NCBI GenBank assembly: GCA_946894095.1
Contig: OX335651.1
Location: forward strand, 580,501-644,500
DNA length: 64,000 nucleotides
Direction: 5' to 3'
Source: Incurvaria masculella
Taxonomy: Eukaryota > Arthropoda > Insecta > Lepidoptera > Incurvariidae
Shown: one piece after another, positions 1-9,534 of the stretch
Numbering within the stretch: the stretch's first letter is position 1
Layout: the number at the start of each line of letters is the position of its first letter
Notes under the pieces: model-generated
What the model was told of the DNA's origin: nothing
Databases searched by the model: none
The model's input: only the letters and a program-made list of their open reading frames with translations
Program-made: the position numbers and the translations under genes

Positions 1-58
1 GCCGAGCACGCAAGAGTCGCGACCACAGAAGAGGAAAGGAAAAGAAGTGGCATTAGTC

Positions 59-400
59 GGCCTCGGTAGCCCAGTGGCGCGACATTCGATAAGCTGGGTA
101 ATCACCTCTGAGCGCGATTGTGTTCTGGATGGGTGACAATTTTCAATCGTCGAGGCTGGCCGTGGTTCGGATTCCACGTTAAACAATAGGTCCCCTTCCT
201 TACTTACTAGGTGGTAGGTTGGTACCATCGCCTTGAATGAACGATGGTCGAAGCGGCAATGAACATTGTTTTGCATCCGGTTTAATGTAGCCGAGCAATA
301 TTAGGAAAGTCCTGGCATGGCACCTAGTTCCCATGCCGTGTGTTAGCCTAATATCGGACGTTCAGTTTGGTATTAACCATCCATTTCTAGATACACAAAA
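59..400 (+). mobile_element. SINE with 5S-rRNA-like head (copy 1)
   Basis: The copy opens with a GCCTCGGTAGC start, carries a TGGATGGGTGAC stretch like the C box of 5S rRNA, then GTGGTTCGGATTCCACG, then the body seen in every other copy (ACGATGGTCGAAGCGGCAAT, CCTGGCATGGCACCTAGTTC) and ends in the CCATCCAT tail. It is diverged, with a shortened central part compared with 43291-43660. SINEs are transcribed by RNA polymerase III and moved by a partner LINE; the partner is not identifiable here. Confidence 0.75.
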
Positions 401-1296
401 GCGGTCGTTACTCGTGACTTCGCCGTATGGACATATTGTGCATATAATAAATTGGGAACAAGTCCAAAAATCATCCTAGCGCGCGAATGTGCTTCCGAAA
501 TGCCTTCTACCAACACAAATTCTTAATTCGTCTGTGACTATGTTGGCGTGTGGCATGTACAAATGGCATCCCCCCTGGACGCCGCACATTGGACTTTGGA
601 CTCAAGAACGTTTTCCTTGCAAATGCCAATGCCTATTGTGGCGTTGAGGGTGATGCGCTCCGTACGTTTAAGATGGGTTGGTTGATAGCCGGTCTCATGT
701 TAGGCGAGCTAGAATGCACATCTCCTTCCCTTTTTGATCTGAGGTCGGGACACATGGAAAGATGGAGGTGTGAGGGAGCCCCAGGTGGCACATTCTTAAT
801 ATAAAAGTTTTATAGAGCTTTTCCAATGTAAATATAAGGGAAAACTAACGGGGGCTCGACAGGTTGGTTACTGGCAAGGTGTTTTACGAGTGCCCATGAT
901 TGGAGAGAACAAAACTTAAAAAATGAGAAATGTACACTCAGTTGTGATAAAGCGACAATATTCGTTTACGCAACTTTAAAATTTTGATAATATGTGTATA
1001 GGATGAGATAGGGTGGTGGGGTTTGCATATGTAATGGTGAACTGTGTAGAACTAGAAACTGAAAAACAAAGAAGATTTGCCTAAAAGCCGAAACGATCCT
1101 AACAATTAGCCTACTAAAATAATTCACCCGCTACAGTATTATATCTCCCATTTGTTTCCAATGATTTCGTGAAAAATACAAAAACTATGAATATGATGAT
1201 TATTAAATGTGCATCCATATTGGAATCTGTCAAGAGTTTGAAAATATTGTGTTAACTTGAGGTAAGCGTCCTTGCCTAACCGACAGTTGTCGGTAG
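401..1296. other. Unassigned stretch with short repeat fragments
   Basis: No gene is recognisable. Positions about 566-690 match a piece of the P repeat (28218-28290 and 39179-39251), with the shared motif TGCCAATGCCTAYTGTGGCG. Positions about 720-760 resemble, in reverse, a motif near 41260-41290. The rest is AT-rich with no repeat or domain that I can name. Confidence 0.4.
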
Positions 1297-1475
1297 TTTT
1301 TAGGGTGACTGTACCCAAAGGGTGAACCCTATTACTAAGCCTCCGATTCTCGTCCGTCCGTCCGTCTGTCACAGGGATGTATCTCATGAACCGTAATAGG
1401 TAGGCAGGTGAAATTTTCACAGAGTGTGTATTTATTTTGCCGCTTTAACAACAATTAGGTAAAATAATAAAAATA

Positions 1476-2760
1476 TTAGGTTGGGGAAAAAGTTTCTTCG
1501 CATTTTTTAAGAAAATTCAAAACATTTTTTAATATGGTTTATTTACATTTAACTAAAGTATGTAGGTACCATTTTGTTCGATAACTTTTTGCCATCTTGT
1601 AGGTAGGGACATGATCCCATTGCTATAGAAATATTGGGACTTCTGATCAATATACCGCGACAAGTGGTTTTGGCAGTCCTCTCGTGATGTTAACCTGACA
1701 CTGCCTAAAGAATTCTGAAGAGACCTAAACAGGTGGAAATCTGAAGGTGTAAGGTCAGGACTATACGGCGGATGCATTAACACCTCCCAGCCAAACTCTC
1801 TTAGTTTTTGCTGAGTGGCTAAAGATGTGTGAGGTCTAGCGTTATCATGATGAAAAACCACACCCCTTCTGTTGATTAATTCCGGCCGCTTTCTCTCAAC
1901 TTCTTGCTTTAATCTCATCAGTTGTTCGCAGTAGAGTTCAGAATCGATGGTCCTGCCTGGTGGTAACAGCTCATAATGAATAATGCCCTTCCAATCCCAC
2001 CACACACACAGCATCACCTTGTTGCGAGTTAACCCGGGTTTCGCCACAGTCTGTGAAGCTTGACCGGCCTTTGACCACGACCTTTTTCGCACGTTCTTGT
2101 CGTACGTGATCCACTTTTCATCACCAGTTATCAGCTTCTTCAAAAATGGTTCGGTTTCATTACGTCGTAATAAAGAATCACAAATGAGTACACGGTTCAT
2201 TAGGTTTCTTTCAGTGAGCTCGTGAGGTACCCAAATATCGAGCTTTTTTGTGTACCCAGTTTTTTTCAAATGCGCCAAAACTGTTTTGTGGTCAATTTCT
2301 AGTTCTTCAGCTACGTCGTAACTACTGATATGCCGATCTTGCTCCACTTTTTCAAAAATGGCATCCATTTTATCCGTAATACGGCGACCAGAGCGACGTG
2401 CATCTTTGACATCAAAATTTCCGGATTGAAAACGCTTAAACCAAATTTGTGCTACTCTCATAGACACTGCACTAGGTCCATAAACATCGTAAATTTTTTT
2501 CGCGGCTTGCGTTGCATTTTTACCTTTTTTGTAGTAAAATTTTAAAATGTATCGAATTTCTTCATTAGATTCACTCATTTTGACAGTACGAAAAACAAAT
2601 GAGAATCACACATTTTCCTAATTTGAATTTGGAATTATGTTCTTTAAAATTTAAACTTTCAATGATACCAAAACCAGCCAGATACAAATAGTATAGCCAA
2701 AGAGATTTTATTACAAGTTCATACATACTATAATGCGAAAAGACTTTTTCCCCGACCTAT
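1476..2760 (-). mobile_element. Full-length mariner transposon
   Basis: About 1285 bp, the usual mariner length, between terminal inverted repeats that start TTAGGTTGGGGAAAAAGT on the left and read GACTTTTTCCCCGACCTAT on the right, flanked by TA at 1474-1475 and 2761-2762. It carries one uninterrupted transposase gene on the minus strand. The terminal sequence and the protein both resemble the cecropia-type mariners (the Hsmar1 group), judged from memory. It sits inside a CCGTACC repeat, so it is the younger of the two. Confidence 0.93.
1553..2578 (-). CDS. mariner transposase, apparently intact
   Basis: A 341-residue DD34D transposase, normal length for the family, which binds the terminal inverted repeats and moves the element by cut and paste into TA sites in the nucleus. 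The N-terminal ~110 residues form the paired helix-turn-helix DNA-binding region. The linker motif WVPHEL is at 116-121. The catalytic acids are D153 (TGDEKW), D245 (HHDNARPH) and D280 (YSPDLTPSD), with exactly 34 residues between the last two. There is no stop or frameshift. The start is the ATG at 2578, right for full-length members (MSESNEEIRYIL). The third motif reads YSPDLTPSDFHLF against the common YSPDLAPSDYHLF. Whether it is active cannot be told from sequence, but no key residue is missing. Confidence 0.95.
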   Translation of the reverse strand: MSESNEEIRYILKFYYKKGKNATQAAKKIYDVYGPSAVSMRVAQIWFKRFQSGNFDVKDARRSGRRITDKMDAIFEKVEQDRHISSYDVAEELEIDHKTVLAHLKKTGYTKKLDIWVPHELTERNLMNRVLICDSLLRRNETEPFLKKLITGDEKWITYDKNVRKRSWSKAGQASQTVAKPGLTRNKVMLCVWWDWKGIIHYELLPPGRTIDSELYCEQLMRLKQEVERKRPELINRRGVVFHHDNARPHTSLATQQKLREFGWEVLMHPPYSPDLTPSDFHLFRSLQNSLGSVRLTSREDCQNHLSRYIDQKSQYFYSNGIMSLPTRWQKVIEQNGTYIL

Positions 2761-2875
2761 TATAAAAATTAAAGGGGGCTCCCCATACAAAAGAGCGTAA
2801 TTCTTTGATGTTGAATCTTGTACCATGGTACGGAACCCTTGGTGTGCGAGGCCGACTCGCACTTGGCCGCTTTTT

Positions 2876-3083
2876 CGAGTCTGCGTCTTCCTCTGCAGGC
2901 ATTGACAAATCGTATAGTTCACGAGAGGGAAATCTGTGTAATATCAAGTGCTTTCGATACTGCCACGGGTACCACTCTCTTGGGCAGTGCCAGCCCCGTG
3001 GGAGTGCAGCCATGGCGACCGCGCGCGAGCAGCGCCACGTTACCAGGCAGCCCCCAACACGAGGGAAACGCCGAGCGTAGAAC
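2876..3083. other. GC-rich spacer, no gene recognised
   Basis: Short open frames exist on both strands, but none shows a domain. The stretch is GC-rich (GCGACCGCGCGCGAGC near 3015) and ends where the TTAA-flanked MITE starts. Confidence 0.3.
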
Positions 3084-3087
3084 TTAA

Positions 3088-3373
3088 GGTGGCCCAACCC
3101 ACTCAAATCCCCATAAAAACGGGGAAAGAAGATCACGCCCATATTTTTTTCAAAGATCCCAAATTTTGCTCAAAATAGCTTTATTTGATCGAACTAGATG
3201 TCTGATGACCGTTGGCAAAGTAAAATTGTGTTTGGTTTCTAAGTTATAAGTTCCGAAAGTTCGAATTTTCCGCGCGTTTTATACAGTAACTTTGGAGGTG
3301 GATTACGCAATGATAAAGTAAGAACATCTTGAAAAGATTAGTCATCAGACATAGCTTATTTAATCAAGATTTA
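3088..3373 (-). mobile_element. TTAA-flanked MITE, truncated copy (reverse)
   Basis: The right half of the MITE described at 8212-8753, in reverse: TTAA at 3084-3087, then GGTGGCCCAACCC, AGAAGATCACGCCC, CTCAAAATAGCTTTATTTGA, CGAACTAGATGTCTGATGAC and GTTCGAATTTTCCGCGCG. Homology stops in the TTAATCAAGATTT segment; the other half is missing. Confidence 0.85.
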
Positions 3374-3574
3374 AGGTAAGATTAAGGTCGGACTAAACCG
3401 GTTTTTGTATGGTTAGTCCGGTGATCATCTCGTACCCAGTTTTGACAGGTTCTCTCTGAATAAGACTCACTGTGTAATTGAATGTTCAAAGTCTCAAAGG
3501 ATAGGGGCAGAGGATGGCCAGAGGGTTTGTGATATAACGAGGATTCGGAAGACGTCTTATACCCGAAGACTCAC

Positions 3575-3641
3575 CTTCTTTCGTGGAGAAGCGGTTGACG
3601 TCTGTGCCGTTAACCTTGAGTATGACATCGCCTGCCTCAAC
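3575..3641 (-). CDS. Internal exon of a PDZ-domain protein (host gene)
   Basis: On the minus strand this 67-nt segment has a pyrimidine-rich 3' splice site (tggtttcag) in front and a consensus 5' splice site (gtgagt) behind. It translates without a stop as VEAGDVILKVNGTDVNRFSTKE plus one base. GDxILxVNGxDV is the central strand and turn pattern of PDZ domains, which bind C-terminal peptides in scaffold and signalling proteins. The adjoining sequence in the same frame loses all resemblance, as expected for introns. No second exon was found, so the gene cannot be named; the minus-strand gene probably continues on both sides. A retropseudogene is unlikely because the splice sites are intact. Confidence 0.65.
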
Positions 3642-4140
3642 CTGAAACCAAAGGAACACCAGGGTCACATACAGTCGCATATCTACAACGCAACTCCTCT
3701 AACCATGTCGCCACTTGACACCACCTAGCTATACCAAAAGAGTCTGGACCAGTCACGCCTACACTTAAACTCTTAAATACAAACATTTTAATTAAAAGGA
3801 CACAATAAGCCAAAAAGTATAGCAAGAGCAAACAACTTTAAGATGCAACCGAAAATCTATTATGGACTAACAGTTACTCCTTTGGTCGTTATCCAAATTA
3901 GAATGAACCAAAATAGCAGATGAAACTAAAATACACCGACCGAATATAATGTTTTATGGAGATGCTCAATTATTTATTTATAGACGAAGAGCATGCTTCC
4001 TAAAAATAGATTTTATATTTGGTATGATGAACTGACAGACACTGTAGGCGTACGGTTACTATCGGTTTAGATCGTAGAATGGGTTAACACAGGTCAGTTT
4101 CTAGCTGACGTATTTGTTGGTTTATGTTTGCGCCCCTGAG
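3642..4140. other. Probable intron sequence
   Basis: AT-rich DNA between the PDZ exon and the LINE. I see no domain, repeat or RNA gene in it. Confidence 0.3.
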
Positions 4141-4154
4141 CTGCAAGACTGTAA

Positions 4155-4364
4155 TCAAATGTGAATATAAAATATGAAGCAGACGTCGAGAAAATAAGCG
4201 GGCATGGCAGTACACGATTTGATGCATATAAAGTCACGGTCCCTGGAGCAAAAATCTCGCTTTTTCTAAATGCGGAACTATGGCCAGGCGATATTGTGTT
4301 CAGGCGTTACCGAGAGCAGCGACGGTCCCAGGGGCCCGGTCAACCATCTCACATCTCTGCATGA
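4155..4364 (+). CDS. C-terminal end of LINE ORF1 protein (partial)
   Basis: The last ~69 residues of an ORF1 protein. The motif STRFDAYKVTVPGAKISLFL followed by WPGDIVFRRYRE is the type of ending seen in ORF1 proteins of CR1/Jockey-like elements with a PHD-type region, which bind the element RNA. The N-terminal part is absent because the copy is 5'-truncated; no in-frame ATG precedes the conserved part. It ends with TGA at 4362-4364, overlapping the likely ORF2 start ATG at 4361. In an intact element this overlap would couple translation of the two proteins. Confidence 0.7.
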   Translation, partial: SNVNIKYEADVEKISGHGSTRFDAYKVTVPGAKISLFLNAELWPGDIVFRRYREQRRSQGPGQPSHISA

Positions 4365-7201
4365 TGAATAACACACATAAACGTGAAATAAAAATGGCCA
4401 GCTTTAATTGCCGTTCCATAAAGCGGTCTCTACCACATGTTAGGGAGTTGTGCAAAAAATACGACGTGATCGCCTTGCAGGAGCATTGGCTGCTGCCCGA
4501 CGACATAGACTTTCTACGAGAGGTGGACCCAGCGTTCGGCTACCACGGCGTGTCCGCGGTGGATACTTCAGCAGGCACTTTGAAGGGCCGTCCTTATGGT
4601 GGGGTCGCTCTATTATGGCGCCAAGCCGTGTTCGCCGAGGTTGTTCCCCTTCCCACAGACTGCACGCGCGTCGTTGCTGCCCAGATACAGTGCGCCGAAG
4701 GGGCGCTCACTGTCTTCTCAGTCTACATGCCTACGGAGTGTGATGACAATGTGCCTGAATTTACATCATGTCTTGGTGTGGTAAGCGCAATCATAGAATC
4801 GGCCGAAAATGAGTGTGCTATTCTACTCGGTGATTTCAATACGCGACCTACTAGTGGAGTGTTCGCTAGTGAACTGGATCGCTACTGTGACGAACAAGAG
4901 TGGTTTTGTGCTGATGTGCGGCTGTTAGGTGTGGATAGTGGTTCTTTCACGTATGTTAGTGATGCACATGGTACAACGAGCTGGCTAGACCACTGTATCG
5001 TCACTGACGCTGCGTGGCGCACAGTTACGCGATGCTATATAATTAATGATGTTACGTGGTCTGATCACTTGCCGCTAATCGTTTGCCTAGACCTTAATTG
5101 TATTATTAAGAAAGCTGTAGATAATACAGAGACTCAAACTGACAAGGTTAGATGGGGCTACCGAACAGAGGAACAAATAAATAGATATTGTAAACTTTCT
5201 GAGGACTTGTTATCAAACGTTAATATTTCAAGCGCCTGCTCCGATTTTCACTGCAATAACCGGGAGCGCTGTACAAGTAAAATCGATGCACTTTACGAAG
5301 GTGTTGTAAAGTCATTACAGGACTCTGCTAGGCAGAGCTACGTACTAAAGAAACCAAGACCGGGAAAAACAATCGTAGGCTGGAATTTTCATGTGCGTGA
5401 GTTTCACGAATCGTCTCGTCTCAAGTATAAACTCTGGTTGTTGCATGGAAGGCCGGTGCAGGGTCGAGTCTATGAAGAAATGACTGAAAGTCGTAAACTG
5501 TTCCGAAATAAATTAAAATGGACACAAAAGCATAGCGAACAAATACGAATGGACATAATATCAAACCACAGAGCCAACGAAGATTTTGGTAAGTTCTGGA
5601 GAGCCACCAAGGCCACTGGTAGTCCCAATCTGCCGCTTTGTATTGACAGCACACAATGTAAGAAAGATATTGCAATGAAATTTGCAGAACATTTCAAAGT
5701 CCAGAGCCCACTGCAGAATATGCAAGTCGTTGGAGGTGGCGGAGCCGCTGCTGAGTCAGCCGGGGTGGCGAGCGGATCGGGCGGTGAGGGGATGAGGGGC
5801 GGCACAACCGCCTCGATGTCATTACCACAGCTGTCCCTGAACTGTACCCCGGATGACGTAGCCGCGGCTGTGCGTAAAATGAAACGCGGGAAGTCGTCAG
5901 GTCACGACTCGCTTAGCTTGGAGCACCTGTTGTACGCTGGTCCGAAGTTATTTGACAAAATGTCGATACTATTTAACGCGTGTATCGCTCACGGATACCT
6001 ACCAGATGATTTCATGAGAACGGTAGTCGTTCCTATAGTTAAGAACAGAACCGGGGACGTCTCCAGCATTTCAAATTATCGTCCCATTTCTCTAGCTACT
6101 GTTATGTCTAAAGTACTGGAAAGAATAATACAACTGCAACTATATAAATGCCTAAACCTGAACGATGCACAATTTGGTTTCCGTCCCGGTCTCTCAACGG
6201 AAATGGCCATCCTCTCGCTCAAACACACAGTAAGGTACTACCTGAACAGAAAGACATCTGTATATGGATGCTTCCTGGACCTTAGTCGCGCTTTCGACAC
6301 AATTAACTATGATATATTGTGGAAAAAACTGAAGGCGACTGAGGTTCAGGACGAGCTCATTGATCTGTTGAGATACTGGTACGGAAATCAGGTGAATGTG
6401 GTGAGATGGGGTGATGCGCTGTCGCAGGAATATCGGCTTCGTTGCGGTGTCAGGCAGGGTGGACTGACGTCCCCGGATCTATTTAATCTATATGTGAATG
6501 GGCTTATAGAGGAGCTGAGTGGGGCCGGAGTCGGTTGTCATTTAGGTAACGTTTGTGTCAATAGTCTCAGTTACGCCGACGACATGGTCTTACTCAGCCC
6601 CTCTGTGAAGGGTATGCGCACCCTGATGAGTATCTGTGAGCGGTATGCAGCGGAACATGGCCTTATATATAACGTGAGGAAGACAGAGGTCGTCCTCTTC
6701 AAATACAGAGGCGGCCCTGACAATATCCCGCCAATAACTTTGCGTGATTCTCCGTTGAGAATTACTACAAAATTCAAATATTTAGGGCACGTAATTACAG
6801 ACAGACTGACAGACAATGAAGATATAGAACGGCAGCGCCGCGCAATTGCGATGAGAAGCAATATGCTCGCCCGTCGTTTCTCGCAGTGCTCCAGGCAGGT
6901 GAAGATTACACTGTTCCGAGCGTACTGTCAGGCGTTCTATACCGCTGCATTATGGTGCCAGTACACGCAGCGAGCACTGCACTCGCTGCGGGTGCAGTAT
7001 AATAACGCTCTGCGCAGCTTGCTGCGCTTGCCGTGGCGGTGTAGTGCGTCTGGCATGTTCGCGGAAAACCGGCTTGACGACTTCTTTGCCATCGTCCACA
7101 AATCTAAAGCGTCTCTTCTGGAGCGTGTGGCATCATCGAATAATAAGATTGTTAAATGTATTTCTGATTATTTATATTATTGTGATTTTATTTTGTTTTA
7201 A
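4361..7201 (+). CDS. LINE ORF2: endonuclease-reverse transcriptase
   Basis: About 946 residues without a stop. An exonuclease-endonuclease-phosphatase domain occupies the first ~240: FN at 15-16, LQEHWL with E41, LGDFN with D159 and N161, and SDHLP with H236. The reverse transcriptase follows: FGFRPGLST, the LDLSRAFDTI block, GVRQGG and SYADDM with YADD at about 738-741. It would nick target DNA and copy the element RNA there. I take the ATG at 4361 as the start because it overlaps the ORF1 stop; an in-frame ATG at 4280 lies inside ORF1, and ATG at 4394 is a further choice. A glycine-rich insert (about 5735-5805) separates the domains. All catalytic residues I can check are present, so the copy is probably young despite its missing 5' end. 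Confidence 0.9.
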   Translation: MMNNTHKREIKMASFNCRSIKRSLPHVRELCKKYDVIALQEHWLLPDDIDFLREVDPAFGYHGVSAVDTSAGTLKGRPYGGVALLWRQAVFAEVVPLPTDCTRVVAAQIQCAEGALTVFSVYMPTECDDNVPEFTSCLGVVSAIIESAENECAILLGDFNTRPTSGVFASELDRYCDEQEWFCADVRLLGVDSGSFTYVSDAHGTTSWLDHCIVTDAAWRTVTRCYIINDVTWSDHLPLIVCLDLNCIIKKAVDNTETQTDKVRWGYRTEEQINRYCKLSEDLLSNVNISSACSDFHCNNRERCTSKIDALYEGVVKSLQDSARQSYVLKKPRPGKTIVGWNFHVREFHESSRLKYKLWLLHGRPVQGRVYEEMTESRKLFRNKLKWTQKHSEQIRMDIISNHRANEDFGKFWRATKATGSPNLPLCIDSTQCKKDIAMKFAEHFKVQSPLQNMQVVGGGGAAAESAGVASGSGGEGMRGGTTASMSLPQLSLNCTPDDVAAAVRKMKRGKSSGHDSLSLEHLLYAGPKLFDKMSILFNACIAHGYLPDDFMRTVVVPIVKNRTGDVSSISNYRPISLATVMSKVLERIIQLQLYKCLNLNDAQFGFRPGLSTEMAILSLKHTVRYYLNRKTSVYGCFLDLSRAFDTINYDILWKKLKATEVQDELIDLLRYWYGNQVNVVRWGDALSQEYRLRCGVRQGGLTSPDLFNLYVNGLIEELSGAGVGCHLGNVCVNSLSYADDMVLLSPSVKGMRTLMSICERYAAEHGLIYNVRKTEVVLFKYRGGPDNIPPITLRDSPLRITTKFKYLGHVITDRLTDNEDIERQRRAIAMRSNMLARRFSQCSRQVKITLFRAYCQAFYTAALWCQYTQRALHSLRVQYNNALRSLLRLPWRCSASGMFAENRLDDFFAIVHKSKASLLERVASSNNKIVKCISDYLYYCDFILF

Positions 7202-7570
7202 TCTGTTAATGCATGCTTTAATGTAATTTTAAATGTAAAAATTTTAATGTAAACATAGTACTGTGTATTTTAATCTCTATCTCTTTCTTGACATTTTATG
7301 AATTGTTTAGTAATTTCATAACTCTATTTTATTTCTATTCTATGTCGATTTGTTTGATTTTGTCTGTTTGATTTTAATTATAATTTTAATTTGTATTTAT
7401 TAATTTTTTTTTATTTTCTTCTGTAAATCATGTAAATAATTTTTTTAGGCTCATTATGCTAAGGACTAGTAATTACTGTACATTACTGTATATTTCATGT
7501 ATTTAGGACTGTGTGCCTCAATAAAACATTTTTATTATTTTTATTATTATTTTATTATTATTATAAAGAA

Positions 7571-7960
7571 AACGCAAGTATGTCTTGTTGGTTTGTGCGA
7601 GACGAGCACCCTGGCTGGCAAGTGTTTATTGTTGACTCGTCCTTGGCGACCAGTTCATTCATTAATTCTTCATTCAGCCGTCTCCCCCTCTCTCCCCCCC
7701 CCCCCCCCGCTCCGGCCCGACCGCGTGACGCCCCGCTCCGCCGCGTTTAAAAACGAGAACAATTTATTTCGGCAAAACGCGGAGCCGGAATAAATAGATG
7801 ACCCGAAAAACTTCACCGGAGCAGACGATGTGTACATTCTAAGCGGGAGCGGACTCAGACAGCTGGGGGGCATTTGTCAGACGTCATTCTCTCCAGCGAA
7901 AGGTCATGCAAAATTACATGCTTTCCTTTGAGAACGGAACCCATGTTGCTTCCTGACTGG
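7571..7960. other. Low-complexity spacer with a poly-C run
   Basis: No gene recognised. A run of about 15 C lies at 7695-7709, inside a C-rich/GC-rich stretch (7680-7750). Confidence 0.35.
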
Positions 7961-7964
7961 GTGG

Positions 7965-8090
7965 CACGATTAATCCCGCCCGGGCATGGTATAAATGAAT
8001 TTAAAAAAAATCTCCATCCAATTCAATGTAGCCATGCTCACATATAAGGATAGTCCTGGCATGGCGCCTTATTACTTCGGAAATGTAGTG
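7965..8090 (+). mobile_element. SINE body fragment
   Basis: A diverged piece of the shared SINE body: TAATCCCGCCCGGGCATGG, CCATCCAATTCAATGTAGCC, GTCCTGGCATGGCGCC. No head is present. Confidence 0.6.
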
Positions 8091-8211
8091 TAAGGGGGTG
8101 GTAATGAACATAAAAGAACACCCCACTAATCTGACCGCTCAGCCTTTCCTAAAGACCCAATTATATGTATTATTAGAATAATTTTAATGATACATAAGAT
8201 ATTGTGTTTAA

Positions 8212-8753
8212 GGTGGCCCAACCCGGCGGGACTAACTCATTCGCGGGCAAGGTACAAAACCGTGCTGTTGCGCTCTGGGACCTTCTCTGTTTCAAAGAAT
8301 AAGACAGGCTCCGTGATGAGGAAGATGCAACATGTCCACAAAAAAGGCAATGTGCATAGTGTATGATTTGGTAAGATTTATTAAAATTTTGATTTCAAAA
8401 CGACTTATAGCTAAAAGTAAACCACGACCGCTGTAGTAAAAAATCTAACAAAAACCAAATAGATCATAAATCTTGATTAAATAAGCTATGTCTGATGACT
8501 AATCTTTTTACGATGTTCTTACTTTATCATTGCGTAACCCACCTCCAAAATTATTTTATAAAACGCGCGAAAAATTCGAACTTTCGGACCTTATAACTTA
8601 GAAACCAAACACAATTTTACAATGCCAATGGTCATCAGACATCTAGTTCGATGAAATAAAGCTATTTTGAGCAAAATTTTGGATCTCTGACAAGAAATAC
8701 GGGCGTGATCTTCTTTCCCCTTTTGTATGGGGAGATGAGCGGGTTGGGCCACC
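8212..8753 (+). mobile_element. TTAA-flanked MITE, full-length reference copy
   Basis: 542 bp between TTAA at 8208-8211 and 8754-8757. The termini are inverted: GGTGGCCCAACCCG on the left and CGGGTTGGGCCACC on the right. There is no open frame that could be a transposase. Internal landmarks are GGGACTAACTCATTCGCGGG, GGGACCTTCTCTGTTTCAAA, GGTAAGATTTA, CGAACTTTCGGACC and GATCTTCTTTCCCC. A TTAA target duplication is typical of piggyBac and Kolobok elements; which one mobilises this family cannot be told, since the terminal GG differs from the usual piggyBac CCC start. Confidence 0.9.
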
Positions 8754-9534
8754 TTAAGTACAATTATGCCCTGACAATATAAGTCTGCCTCACTGTCTGC
8801 CTGCTGCTTGGCCTTGCAGTTGGTTTATTGTAAGCCGGATTTAGCACTAATTAGATTTGGTAGCATCCATAGACTGAGTACATAGCGTTAAACATGTAGA
8901 CTTACGAAAACCCTTCTGAGGTAAACTTTTTGGACATCACCTTTTGATTATTCTCCAACGTTTTGACTTATGTGCCACGTTGGATGACACGTTTTGTTTA
9001 TTTTCATGTCATAAGACAGCAGCAAAACATATAAACAGCATATATTATTAATTATATAATATTAATTTATTGATCATTCAACTATTCCTATTCCACTTCA
9101 ACTCACAGTCGTTTGGCTTCTTTATAAAAACACACACACTAAATGCGCACTGCGATAACCACAAAACTGTTGTTTTGGTCACGGTTCATCGAGTCAATAA
9201 GGAAAAACAAGAACCCCGACTGCACTATCAAGTCGCGTGAGCCAGTCTCGTAGTCAACGGTCGATACAAATCATTCACGCACAATTCATCGACACATGAC
9301 ATCACTAGCGGGGCGGAGACGGGCCCAGCTGGCACGTGGCGTGCAACCTCAGACGTGATAATAAAATTACAATACTACGACCATTTACAACCACTCCAAA
9401 CTACTCCCCGTGGCATTCCACGCTATTCGTTCAACTCGTCGAAATATCGCGCAATGACGTTTAGTTTACATGAAGGCTGTACGGAAAGGTTCTTTGCCTA
9501 CCCCCTGACAAAAACATGTTGCCATTAAACACTA
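8754..9534. other. Unassigned sequence
   Basis: No gene, repeat copy or RNA gene recognised. Some short AT-rich palindromes (ATATTATTAATTATATAATATTA region near 9043-9065) are the only structure seen. Confidence 0.3.

Larger units (their letters stand above)
1297..2875 (-). repeat. CCGTACC/(GACG)n repeat, split by a mariner
   Basis: This is the minus-strand copy of a roughly 310-bp repeat. Its outer ends are tttttaggg...tacccaaaggg on the left and cgcacttggccg on the right. The conserved pieces (CATGAACCGTAATAGGTAGG, a GTCCGTCCGTCCGTC microsatellite, TATTTATTTTGCCGC) lie left of the mariner, and the promoter-proximal part (GGTACGGAACCC, GAGTCCGACTCGC-like) lies right of it. Joining 1297-1475 to 2763-2875 gives a continuous copy matching those at 12872 and 51391. 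The repeat is known to me as very common in Lepidoptera; I cannot assign it to a class. Confidence 0.85.
4145..7570 (+). mobile_element. Non-LTR retrotransposon, 5'-truncated, ORF2 intact
   Basis: This copy starts within ORF1, has a full ORF2 and a 3' UTR (7202-7530) with AATAAAAC at about 7521, and ends in a (TTATTA)n-like simple repeat. Apurinic-type endonuclease followed by RT places it in the Jockey/CR1-like superfamily; I cannot settle the clade (a CR1/Rex1 relative is possible). The left boundary is approximate: the ORF1 frame is open only from 4155, after an in-frame TAA at 4152-4154. Confidence 0.85.

Noticed and set aside
550..804. 84-codon open frame as a gene
   Set aside because: It overlaps a repeat piece shared with the P unit and has no motif.
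8208..8225. Similarity of the MITE tip TTAAGGTGGCCCAA to the R2 target region of 28S rDNA (TTAAGGTAGCCAAA)
   Set aside because: Short, interrupted match; the TTAA is a target duplication and the GG tip is part of a terminal inverted repeat, so rDNA origin is not needed.
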